Part shown: piece after piece, positions 36,143 through 43,194 of the stretch
How positions within the stretch are numbered: the first letter of the stretch is position 1
Layout: every line of letters begins with the position of its first letter
NCBI RefSeq assembly: GCF_000024925.1
Contig: NC_013521.1
Location: 1,612,001-1,676,000, forward strand
Source: Sanguibacter keddieii DSM 10542
Lineage (GTDB): Bacteria; Actinomycetota; Actinomycetes; Actinomycetales; Cellulomonadaceae
Direction: 5' to 3'
Length of the DNA: 64,000 nt
Notes under the pieces: model-generated
Seen by the model: the letters and a program-made list of their open reading frames with translations, nothing else
Told to the model about the DNA's origin: nothing
Database searches by the model: none
Program-made: the position numbers and the translations under genes

Positions 36143-37254
36143 GGCTGCACCTGTCGGTCGGAGACGGTCTGGTAGGGGTCTACGGCGAACCAGCGCCGCC
36201 CGACCCACAAGGTCACGTAGACGAGGGCGACCAGGACGGGGACCTCGATGAGCGGCCCGACGACCCCGGCCAGAGCCTGCCCGGACGTCGCGCCGAAGGT
36301 GCCGATCGCCACGGCGATCGCGAGCTCGAAGTTGTTGCCTGCTGCGGTGAAGGCCAGCGTGGTGGACTTCGCGTACCCCAGGCCCAGGGTCTTGCCGGTC
36401 ACGATGCCCAGGCCCCACATGAGGGCGAAGTAGACCAGCAGCGGCAGGGCGATGCGGGCGACGTCGAGCGGATTCGAGGTGACCGCGTCGCCCTGGAGGG
36501 CGAAGAGCAGCACGATCGTGAACAGCAGCCCATAGAGCGCCCAGGGTCCGATGACGGGCAGGTAGGTCTCCTCGTACCACTGGCGTCCCTTGGTCCGCTC
36601 GCCGACGGCCCGTGAGGCGAAGCCGGCTACGAGCGGGACGCCGAGGAAGACCAGGACGTTGAGGGCGATCTGGCCCATCGAGATGTCCAGGCCTGCGGTG
36701 TCGAGGCCGAGCCAGCCAGGCAGGACGGTGAGGTAGAAGTAGCCCAGGAGCGAGAAGGCGACGACCTGGAACACGGAGTTGATCGCGATGAGCACCGCAG
36801 CGGCCTCCCGGTCACCGCAGGCCAGGTCGTTCCAGATGACGACCATCGCGATGCAGCGCGCCAGCCCCACGATGATCAGGCCCGTGCGGTACTCGGGAAG
36901 GTCGGGCAGGAAGATCCACGCCAGGGCGAACATCACCCCGGGGCCGATGATCCAGTTCAGCGCCAGGGAGCTGAACAGCAGGCGCTTGTCCCCGGTCACG
37001 GCGGCGACCTTGTCATAACGGACCTTGGCCAGCACCGGGTACATCATCACCAGCAGCCCGAGCCCGATCGGCACCGAGATGCCGCCGACCTCCATGCGGG
37101 AGAGCACGTCGGAGACGCCCGGGATGAAGCGTCCGAGCAGCAGGCCGGCGACCATCGCCAGGCCGATCCACGCCGGCAGCCAGCGGTCGAGGGTGGAGAG
37201 CCGGGGCGGTGAGCCTGGGCCGGTCGTCGTGGTCGCAGCGGAGACGTCAGTCAC
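36139..37254 (-). CDS. acr3: ACR3-family arsenite efflux permease
   Basis: A 371-residue, 10-helix arsenite exporter. Conserved LARCIAMVVIWNDLACGDREAAAVLIAINSVFQ carries the essential Cys; FTAAGNNFELAIAVAIGTFG is the second family signature. First gene of the operon that continues with the ArsR-ArsC fusion, arsC and trxB. The 136-base upstream gap has the long inverted repeat at 37292-37331. Confidence 0.93.
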   Translation of the reverse strand: MTDVSAATTTTGPGSPPRLSTLDRWLPAWIGLAMVAGLLLGRFIPGVSDVLSRMEVGGISVPIGLGLLVMMYPVLAKVRYDKVAAVTGDKRLLFSSLALNWIIGPGVMFALAWIFLPDLPEYRTGLIIVGLARCIAMVVIWNDLACGDREAAAVLIAINSVFQVVAFSLLGYFYLTVLPGWLGLDTAGLDISMGQIALNVLVFLGVPLVAGFASRAVGERTKGRQWYEETYLPVIGPWALYGLLFTIVLLFALQGDAVTSNPLDVARIALPLLVYFALMWGLGIVTGKTLGLGYAKSTTLAFTAAGNNFELAIAVAIGTFGATSGQALAGVVGPLIEVPVLVALVYVTLWVGRRWFAVDPYQTVSDRQVQP

Positions 37255-37291
37255 GGGGAGCCAATCGCGCAGAGGGGGCCACCTGAGCAGC

Positions 37292-37331
37292 CTGTATCGG
37301 TCTGCATCTATATTGACTTATCTCGATACAG
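37292..37331 (-). promoter_or_regulatory. promoter/operator region of the acr3 operon
   Basis: CTGTATCG (37292-37299) and CGATACAG (37324-37331) are perfect inverted 8-mers flanking an AT-rich segment with TATAGA on the minus strand. Likely ArsR-controlled promoter. Confidence 0.5.
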
Positions 37332-37390
37332 AAGAGCAAGCGAGGTCCCGAACGTTCGACTGCCGTTCACCTGCGCCGGTCCTGGGAAGG

Positions 37391-37891
37391 TCAGGGGTGG
37401 GGGCTGCGGCGTTCGAGCAGCGCGACATCGCGCCAGGTGCCCTTCAGCTGGGCTATGCGTTCGCGGACCCCCACGACGCGGAAGCCGGCGCGCGCGTGCA
37501 GTCGCATGCTCGCGGTGTTCTCCGGGAAGATTCCCGCCTGGATCGTCCAGATGCCCGTCACCTCTGTCGAGGCGACCAGATGGGCGAGCAGAGCCCCGCC
37601 GACCCCGTGGCCGGCGGCGGCGGGGTCGACGTAGACCGAGTTCTCCACGACGCCGGCGTAGGCCGGCCGGGCCGAAATCGGGCTCACCGCGCACCAGCCC
37701 ACGACCAGACCGGACGCGTCGACCGCGACGGTGCGGTGGGTGTCGAGCTTGCCCTGGTCGAACGCTTCCCACGACGGGACGGTTGTCTCGAACGTCGCCT
37801 GGCCGGTCGCGATGCCGGCCGTGTAGATGTCGGCGACCCGCCCCCAGTCACTCGGGGTCATCGCTCGCAGGGTGAGGCCCGCAGGTGTCAT
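37391..37891 (-). CDS. GNAT acetyltransferase, ArsN1-like
   Basis: A 166-residue GCN5-type acetyltransferase of the phosphinothricin acetyltransferase group: LTLRAMTPSDWGRVADIYTAGIATGQATFETTVPSWEAF, acetyl-CoA loop VDPAAAGHGVGGALLAHLV, IFPENTASMRLHARAGFRVVGVRERIA. Members in ars operons (ArsN1) acetylate the arsenical antibiotic arsinothricin. Coupled to the preceding arsR by a four-base overlap, which supports that role. A plain phosphinothricin acetyltransferase is the alternative. Confidence 0.85.
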   Translation of the reverse strand: MTPAGLTLRAMTPSDWGRVADIYTAGIATGQATFETTVPSWEAFDQGKLDTHRTVAVDASGLVVGWCAVSPISARPAYAGVVENSVYVDPAAAGHGVGGALLAHLVASTEVTGIWTIQAGIFPENTASMRLHARAGFRVVGVRERIAQLKGTWRDVALLERRSPHP

Positions 37892-38238
37892 GCGGGCATG
37901 GCTGATGTCAGCAGCTGCCTGCCGAGCTCGTCGAAGCGGGGGTGCTGGATCGTGTAGTACGACCAGGTCCCACGCCGCTCCCGGGTGAGCAAGCCGGCCT
38001 CGACGAGAATCTTCAGGTGATGGCTCACCGTCGCCTGGCTCAGGCCCACAGGCTCGGTCAGGTCGCACACGCACGCCTCCCCACCCTCGCCCGAGGCCAC
38101 CAGCGCCAGCAGGCGCAGGCGCGTGGGGTCGCCCAGGGCTTTGTACCCGCGAGCGATGTCCTCGGCCGCGCCGACGTCCAGGGAGTCGCGGACCGCCGGG
38201 ACACAGCACTCGGTGGTGGTCGAGGTCAGTGTGCTCAT
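37888..38238 (-). CDS. arsR: ArsR/SmtB-family repressor
   Basis: A 116-residue winged-helix repressor. The ATG at 38238 (MSTLTSTTTECCVPAV) is preferred to an upstream ATG because a dyad lies between them. Helices: IARGYKALGDPTRLRLLALVASGEG; sensor ACVCDLTEPVGLSQATVSHHLKILVEAGLL; WSYYTI wing. An N-terminal CC pair plus CVC gives a plausible three-sulfur arsenite site. It heads a two-gene operon with the acetyltransferase. Confidence 0.9.
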   Translation of the reverse strand: MSTLTSTTTECCVPAVRDSLDVGAAEDIARGYKALGDPTRLRLLALVASGEGGEACVCDLTEPVGLSQATVSHHLKILVEAGLLTRERRGTWSYYTIQHPRFDELGRQLLTSAMPA

Positions 38239-38255
38239 CTGCTCATCGTCCCATG

Positions 38256-38273
38256 CATCGATCGAAACCGATG
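38256..38273. promoter_or_regulatory. ArsR operator candidate
   Basis: CATCG-N8-CGATG, 18 bp, 18 bases upstream of the arsR start. Likely autoregulatory site. Confidence 0.55.
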
Positions 38274-38316
38274 ATGGCCGAGGGGCGAGCACACAGACCT
38301 AGGCCGGGACGGCGAG

Positions 38317-38694
38317 CTAGTTGTTCGGGGTGTCGTCCATCGCGAAGATCCGGTCGCCGAGGTCGTCGTCGGTGTAGCGCCACAGCGGCATGGGCAGGTC
38401 GGGGTCGGAGTGGGGCCCGCGGAGCATCCGGTACCCCTCGGGGATCTCTTCCCAGAGCCCGGCGCGGATCAGGCGATCGATCGAGTCTTGGTCGCCGCCT
38501 GCCGTCCCGACGGCGAAGTCGCGAGGAACGATGCCGGTGCGGCCGTGGCTGCCGGTCCAGGCCCCGGTCGACATGAACAGGCCAACCGCCGCCAGGCCCT
38601 CAGGTCCGCGCAGGCCGTCGAGCTCGTGGATGTCTGAGTGAAAGTCGAAGGTCCCCATGCCCTTGAGTATCTCCGCCTGATCGGGGAGCCGCAT
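38317..38694 (-). CDS. uncharacterised phage/plasmid-style protein
   Basis: A 125-residue acidic protein. Residues 10-85 (GTFDFHSDIHELDGLRGPEGLAAVGLFMSTGAWTGSHG, then GIVPRDFAVGTAGGDQDSIDRLIRAGLWEEIPEGYRML) resemble the N-terminal domain of actinophage and integrative-element replisome-organiser-like proteins, but without the replication part. It lies inside the arsenic island in the same orientation and is not an arsenic gene. It may be a cargo remnant of the element that carried the island. A start at 38658 (MGTFDF) is also possible. Confidence 0.6.
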   Translation of the reverse strand: MRLPDQAEILKGMGTFDFHSDIHELDGLRGPEGLAAVGLFMSTGAWTGSHGRTGIVPRDFAVGTAGGDQDSIDRLIRAGLWEEIPEGYRMLRGPHSDPDLPMPLWRYTDDDLGDRIFAMDDTPNN

Positions 38695-38699
38695 CCGAC

Positions 38700-39680
38700 C
38701 TAGGTCGTGGGTGCGGGTTGGGCTGGGGTGAGGCGTGGGACGAGGCGGACGAGGATCACCATGGCCACGAGCTCGACGAGGGTCTGGGTGACCACGGCGA
38801 GCGGGGCGATCGAGAGCGAAGCCGGCAGCGCCAGGGCTAGGGGCAGGACGACCAGGGAGTTGCGGGTGGCAGTGGAGAACATCACGGCCCGGGTCGCGGG
38901 CACGTCGAGCCGCCCGACCCTGGCGGCGACCTTCCCGAGAGCCACGGCGATGACGACGAAGGCGACGTACAGGGGCAGGACTCGGGCCAGGGCGGCGACC
39001 TCGGACCCGACAGCGGCGATCTGGGAGCCGATGACGACGGCGAGGGTGGCCATCATCAGCGGCACCATCGCCCCGGCCATGACGTTCTCGACGGCTCGCC
39101 CGGCGCGGTGGCGGCGGGCGAGGGCCTGGACGAGGGCGGCTGCGGCCAGCGGGGCGACGATCAGGACGAGGAAGGCCTCGACGAAGGGCTCGATCTCGAT
39201 GACCTCGAGGACGTCAGAGCCGGCGAACAGGTACAGGTAGACCGGCAGCAGGAGCATCTGGACGATCATCAGCAGCGGCGCTGCGCTCAGCAGGCGTGCG
39301 CGAGCTCCACCGGCCAGTCCGGTGAAGACGATGACGTAGTCGATGCAGGGGGTCAGCAGGACCAGCAGGACCCCGAGCATGAGCCCGCGGTCGTCCGCTA
39401 CGAACCGGGAGAGCGCGAAGGCGACCACCGGCACCGCGACGAAGTTCGCGACCAGGACCGTGGCGAGGAACCGCACGTCCCTGAACCCGCGTCCGACCTC
39501 GACGAGGGGCACGCCGAGGAATGTGGCGAACAGCAGCAGCGCCAGGACCGGGTTGATGGAGTGCTCCAGGGCGGGAGCCAGGCCGGGCGCGGCCAGGCCC
39601 ACCACGGCACCCAGCGCGATCGCGACGAGATAGAGGGGGATCTGGACTCGGTCCCACCACTGGACTGCTCGGGTGATCAT
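38700..39680 (-). CDS. bile acid:sodium symporter-type arsenic resistance permease
   Basis: A 326-residue, about 10-helix protein of the BASS/ACR3 superfamily, shorter than the acr3 product: SINPVLALLLFATFLGVPLVEV, LLVLLTPCIDYVIVFTGLAGG (conserved Cys) and VMFSTATRNSLVVLPLALALP. Commonly annotated arsenic resistance protein. Its start overlaps the MerR stop by four bases, so the pair forms its own operon under MerR control. Efflux of a different arsenic species or another oxyanion is possible. Confidence 0.82.
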   Translation of the reverse strand: MITRAVQWWDRVQIPLYLVAIALGAVVGLAAPGLAPALEHSINPVLALLLFATFLGVPLVEVGRGFRDVRFLATVLVANFVAVPVVAFALSRFVADDRGLMLGVLLVLLTPCIDYVIVFTGLAGGARARLLSAAPLLMIVQMLLLPVYLYLFAGSDVLEVIEIEPFVEAFLVLIVAPLAAAALVQALARRHRAGRAVENVMAGAMVPLMMATLAVVIGSQIAAVGSEVAALARVLPLYVAFVVIAVALGKVAARVGRLDVPATRAVMFSTATRNSLVVLPLALALPASLSIAPLAVVTQTLVELVAMVILVRLVPRLTPAQPAPTT

Positions 39681-40123
39681 CGGGGGCTTCCGTTCGCGGG
39701 GTCGTGGGAGGTGCAGGTCGAGCGCGGTTGGCCGAGCAGCATGCACTCGCTGCGGCACGAGGAACCGCTGTCGGGGCAGGCCGCGACGCGCTGCGTGGCG
39801 GCCACCAGGTGCTCGCGCAGCAGTTGCAGGGCAGCCAGGTGCGCGTCGACGTCGCGCAGGCGCTCGGTGAGCCTGGGGTGCAGGGTCTCGCGGACCTGGG
39901 TGCAGGTCTCGCTCTCGACGGCCGTCAGCAGCTCGCCGATCTGCGGGAGGGACAGGTCGAGGCGCTGGGCGGCGTCGACGAGCGTCAGGCGCTCCAGGAC
40001 GGACGGGTCGTAGTCGCGGTAGCCGTTGGTCGCTCGCCGAGCCTGGATCAGGCCGATGGAGTCGTAGTAGCGAAGGGTCGTCGCAGGGACACCGGACCTG
40101 TCTGCTACCTCTGAGATGCGCAC
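39677..40123 (-). CDS. MerR-family regulator with cysteine-rich tail
   Basis: A 148-residue MerR regulator with a GTG start: RISEVADRSGVPATTLRYYDSIGLI (HTH), then NGYRDYDPSVLERLTLVDAAQ and a dimerisation helix. The C-terminal region has six cysteines (ETCTQV, ACPDSGSSCRSEC, STCTS), suggesting thiophilic metal sensing. Coupled to the permease downstream. The dyad ACCTTC-N10-GAAGGT lies 16 bases upstream, as expected for a MerR-activated promoter. Confidence 0.88.
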   Translation of the reverse strand: MRISEVADRSGVPATTLRYYDSIGLIQARRATNGYRDYDPSVLERLTLVDAAQRLDLSLPQIGELLTAVESETCTQVRETLHPRLTERLRDVDAHLAALQLLREHLVAATQRVAACPDSGSSCRSECMLLGQPRSTCTSHDPANGSPR

Positions 40124-40138
40124 AGCGCCCTACGGTAA

Positions 40139-40160
40139 ACCTTCAAGCCGACTCGAAGGT
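40139..40160 (-). promoter_or_regulatory. MerR-type operator/promoter
   Basis: ACCTTC-N10-GAAGGT, a 22-bp dyad with perfect arms. On the minus strand it lies in the spacer between TAGACC and TTACCG with a long 19-base separation, the hallmark of MerR-distorted promoters. Confidence 0.7.
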
Positions 40161-40181
40161 CTAGTCGGACCGTCGACGGCC

Positions 40182-40310
40182 CCCGGAAACGATCGTTTTC
40201 GGGTGAGGTCGAGGCTGGGACAGCCTGAGCGCAACACGCCGGCCGCGGGTGCACCGAAACCTGTCCCCGAAACCTCGTCGACCCGAAACCCGGCATGAGC
40301 CCTTTCTGGT
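40182..40310. repeat. palindromic repeat copy 3 with GAAAC motifs
   Basis: A 22-bp near-palindrome around GGAAACGATCGTTTTC (40185-40200), followed by CCGAAACC, CCGAAACC, CCGAAACC-like repeats and CCTTTCTGGTGAG near 40303-40314. Similar in layout to copy 2 and located at the other end of the arsenic island. The gap 40124-40472 has no other gene-like content. Confidence 0.72.
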
Positions 40311-40472
40311 GAGCCCGGGGGAAGGGGCGCCACCCCTCTCGCACCTGGGGACGGCCTGAGCTCCATTGCTGCGCGGCTCCATCCGCCCTCCGAGCACGAC
40401 GGGAGCCAGATCTCGGGACGAGCGCAGCTCAGCCCGTCGCGTCAGGTGTCTGTCAGCGCCCAGGGGTCGGGG

Positions 40473-40595
40473 TCACGACGCCGCGGTCGAGAAGATGAGC
40501 AGGGTGGTGGCGTCGGCGATGAGTCCCAAGACTCCGAGTCTGTGTCGTCTTTCCGTCGAGGCCACGGTCGACCGGACGGCGTCAGTCGGTGGCAT
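40473..40595 (-). CDS. small possible membrane protein
   Basis: A 40-codon frame starting at ATG 40593-40595, overlapping the 3' end of the DUF6301-like gene by 14 bases, ending HRLGVLGLIADATTLLIFSTAAS with one hydrophobic stretch. The overlap suggests coupling, but there is no homology to support it; it may be chance. Confidence 0.25.
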   Translation of the reverse strand: MPPTDAVRSTVASTERRHRLGVLGLIADATTLLIFSTAAS

Positions 40596-41088
40596 CACCG
40601 GCGCCCGGCGAGAGGTCGGGGCCGATGCCCAGACGCTCCTCGCCCCGCTCCACGTCTGCGAATCGCTGCGACTCCACGACGAGCAGCAGCTTCTTGGGCA
40701 CCGTCCTGAGCCAGATCCTGCCGCCGTTGCCCAGCTCCCAGCGGTGGTCTCCGTCCCGGGATCCGGAGGACTGACCACATCGCCCGCTCAGTGCTGACTG
40801 CAGCTCGTCTGCGGCACTCCGCAGCGCCCTCGAGTCATCGCTCTTGTCGGAGACCGCGATGGTGACCTGGGATATCGCATCGTCTGCGACGAGCGAACGG
40901 ACGGTCGGCAGATTCAAGGAGTACCCAGAACGGTGCTGGACTCCGCTCGACGTCTCCAGCTTCAGCTGCCACCCGAGGCGCTCCGCGAGTGCCCCGAAGT
41001 CGTCGCGCCCGAGCGGCCACGACACCGATACGAAGGCATCGCAGATGGCATCGACCTGAGCATCGGTGACTCTGGAGAGTGCGTTCAT
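40582..41088 (-). CDS. uncharacterised protein, DUF6301-like
   Basis: A 168-residue soluble protein: MNALSRVTDAQVDAICDAFVSVSWPLGRDDFGALAERLGWQL, then a beta-rich middle (GYSLNLPTVRSLVADDAISQVTIAVSDKS) and ELGNGGRIWLRTVPKKLLLVVE. This arrangement resembles DUF6301 proteins, which are often near polymorphic toxin or immunity genes; the match is from memory and is tentative. Function unknown. It follows the repeat-rich end of the arsenic island. Confidence 0.6.
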   Translation of the reverse strand: MNALSRVTDAQVDAICDAFVSVSWPLGRDDFGALAERLGWQLKLETSSGVQHRSGYSLNLPTVRSLVADDAISQVTIAVSDKSDDSRALRSAADELQSALSGRCGQSSGSRDGDHRWELGNGGRIWLRTVPKKLLLVVESQRFADVERGEERLGIGPDLSPGAGDATD

Positions 41089-41148
41089 CCGATGAGCCTA
41101 TGACTGTCTCTGCGTTGGCCTCACCGATGAGCTGCGGAGCAGGGGCGG

Positions 41149-42090
41149 TCAGCCGGTCGTCAGGGTGTCGAGCAAGGCCTGAGCGGTGAGGACGTTCCCG
41201 AACAAGACGTCCTTCGACGGGATCTGCGAGTACGTCGCGTCCGGGGCCATGGCGCGCAGCAGGTCTTCCACCTGCTGCGCGGCAGGTCCGGCGCCGTCGT
41301 CGACGAGCAGGACGACGTCGTCCGCGACGAGCAGGTCGAGCTGCTCCATGCTCACGTCGACCGCCTGCGTGCCGTCCTCGCCGAGCTCCTGGGTCGCCGG
41401 TGCCTGGCGGCCGAGGTCGAGAGCGACCGACCACGGGAAGGACCCTTCCTGCGTCATGTACCGGACGGTGTCGGTCCGCACCCGGACGATCGACAGCGTG
41501 CCCGCGTCCTGCGGCGCGGTCGCTGCGGCCTCGGCGGCTCGTCCGTCGTACGCGGCGACGAGGTCGGCGGCAGCGTCCTCCCGGCCGAGGAAGCTGCCGA
41601 CCTGGGTGAGCGTCTCCTCCCAGCCGGAGGGCGTGTACTCGACGGCGACGGTCGGGGCGATCTGGGAGACCTGCTCGTAGAGATCCTCGGCCCCCTCGCT
41701 CTGCATGACGATGAGGTCGGGTTCGGCGGCAGCGAGCGCCTCGAGGTTGATGCCTCCGTCGGAGGTCCCGATGTCGGCGGGCTCTCCGTCGAGCTCCTCA
41801 CGCACCACCGGCGCGTAGTCGCCGGTGAGTGGCGGCACGACGGCAGCGACGGGGTCGATGCCGAGGGCGACGACGGCCTCGAGCGTGCGGTCGCCGTCGA
41901 GGACCGCGACGCGGTCCCTGCTACCCACCTCGGTGTCACCGAAGGCGTGCGTGACGGTCGTGGTAGCTGTGGTCTCAGACGAGGGAGAAGACTGCGCTGT
42001 CTCGGTGCTGCACGCGGCGACGAGACCGACGGTCAGTGCAGAGAGAAGGGCGAGTGCTCTGCGTGGGCGTCGGATCGCCGTGAGGTTCAT
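41149..42090 (-). CDS. iron-siderophore ABC substrate-binding lipoprotein
   Basis: A 313-residue class III binding protein. Lipoprotein signal with lipobox LVAAC (Cys at about residue 26). Domain 1 has RVAVLDGDRTLEAVVALGIDPVAAV; domain 2 has EPDLIVMQSEGAEDLYEQVSQIAPTVAVEYTPSGWEETLTQVGSFLGRE, typical of FecB/FepB-like proteins. The start ATG 42088-42090 gives the full signal. No permease or ATPase gene is adjacent, so it is an orphan that must share a transporter. A DtxR-type box lies 6 bases upstream, indicating iron repression. Confidence 0.9.
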   Translation of the reverse strand: MNLTAIRRPRRALALLSALTVGLVAACSTETAQSSPSSETTATTTVTHAFGDTEVGSRDRVAVLDGDRTLEAVVALGIDPVAAVVPPLTGDYAPVVREELDGEPADIGTSDGGINLEALAAAEPDLIVMQSEGAEDLYEQVSQIAPTVAVEYTPSGWEETLTQVGSFLGREDAAADLVAAYDGRAAEAAATAPQDAGTLSIVRVRTDTVRYMTQEGSFPWSVALDLGRQAPATQELGEDGTQAVDVSMEQLDLLVADDVVLLVDDGAGPAAQQVEDLLRAMAPDATYSQIPSKDVLFGNVLTAQALLDTLTTG

Positions 42091-42095
42091 ACAGA

Positions 42096-42114
42096 GGAGG
42101 ATAGCCTCACCTAA
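42096..42114 (-). promoter_or_regulatory. DtxR/IdeR iron box
   Basis: Minus strand TTAGGTGAGGCTATCCTCC compared with the consensus TTAGGTTAGGCTAACCTAA: 15 of 19 positions agree. It lies directly upstream of the siderophore-binding gene; there is no good Shine-Dalgarno, so the transcript may be leaderless. Confidence 0.8.
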
Positions 42115-42204
42115 CTCTTCGCGGAGGCCGAGGTGTGGCATCCCACACTCCACGAGTCTCGCGGTGTCTCATCCGCCCCTCGGCCTCCGTCGAGTACAGC
42201 TCGG

Positions 42205-43194
42205 TCAGTCCAACGCCCCGACGGTCGACGGCACCGCGAGCAGGCGTCGCGTCCAGTCCGCCAGCGCCGCTGTCGCGCTCCTCGAGACAGCGGCCTGCGG
42301 CATCATGCTGGTGAAGCCGTGGAAGGCACCCGGCCAGACGTGCAGCTCAGCGTCGACGCCAGCGGCCCACAGCGCGCTGGCGTAGGCGACCGTCTCGTCG
42401 CGGAAGACCTCGGCGCTGCCGCAGTCGACGTAGGTGTGCGGTAGCGCCGAGAGGTCTGTCGCGCGTGCGGGCGCGGCGTACACGGACACGTCGTCGGTGG
42501 CGCGGCGGTGCCCCAGGTAGGCGTCCCAGCCGAAGCGGGTCATCTGGCGATCTGCGACCCCGACCCCGTCGATCTGGTGGGTCGAGACGGTGGCGTCGCG
42601 GTCGTCGAGCATCGGTGACACCAGGATCTGGGCCATCAGCGCCGGGCCTCGACGGTCGCGCGCGAGGAGCGCGACGCCGGCGGCGAGCCCAGCGCCTGCG
42701 CTCTGCCCCGCGACGACGATGCGCTCGGGGTCGATACCGAGCTCCTCGGCGTGCTCGGCCACCCACACGAGTCCGGCGTAGCAGTCCTCGACCGGGTAGG
42801 GGTCCGGGTGCTCGGGGGCGAGGCGGTAGTCGACGCTGACGAGCACGACGTCGTGCTCGAGGAGCCAGTCGTAGGAGTCCATGTTCGACAGGTAGTGGCC
42901 GAACATCATCCCGCCGCCGTGGATGCCGTAGACGGCGGTCGTCGCACCGGTCCGGTCGGCGCGCTGGATGACGGCGAGCCGGATCGGGTCCCCGAGGTGT
43001 CCGGGGACCGTCACGGTCCGTCGTCCGTAGCCGTGGGCCCGGAGGCGCTCGTCGAGGACCTCCTCGGTCACGTCGAGCTGACGCATGTGCGGCACCATCT
43101 CGGCGGTGAGCGTGAAGGGGCCCCGCGCCTCGAGAGCGGTGAGGAAGGTGGCGAGCTCGGGGTCGAACGGCGGTCGGGTGGTGATGTCAGACAT
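42205..43194 (-). CDS. alpha/beta hydrolase (HSL-type esterase)
   Basis: A 329-residue esterase of the hormone-sensitive lipase family: oxyanion motif IHGGGMMFGH, nucleophile elbow VAGQSAGAGLA (Ser), Asp in STHQIDGVGVADRQ-to-DCGSAEVF region, His in WPGAFHGF. Hydrolyses short-chain esters or lactones; natural substrate unknown. Its ATG lies inside the MFS 3' end (8-base overlap), so both are expressed together. Confidence 0.9.
   Translation of the reverse strand: MSDITTRPPFDPELATFLTALEARGPFTLTAEMVPHMRQLDVTEEVLDERLRAHGYGRRTVTVPGHLGDPIRLAVIQRADRTGATTAVYGIHGGGMMFGHYLSNMDSYDWLLEHDVVLVSVDYRLAPEHPDPYPVEDCYAGLVWVAEHAEELGIDPERIVVAGQSAGAGLAAGVALLARDRRGPALMAQILVSPMLDDRDATVSTHQIDGVGVADRQMTRFGWDAYLGHRRATDDVSVYAAPARATDLSALPHTYVDCGSAEVFRDETVAYASALWAAGVDAELHVWPGAFHGFTSMMPQAAVSRSATAALADWTRRLLAVPSTVGALD

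Noticed and set aside
40182-40310. GAAAC-rich repeats as a CRISPR array
   Set aside because: Units are irregular and too short, spacers are not of uniform length, and no cas gene is near.
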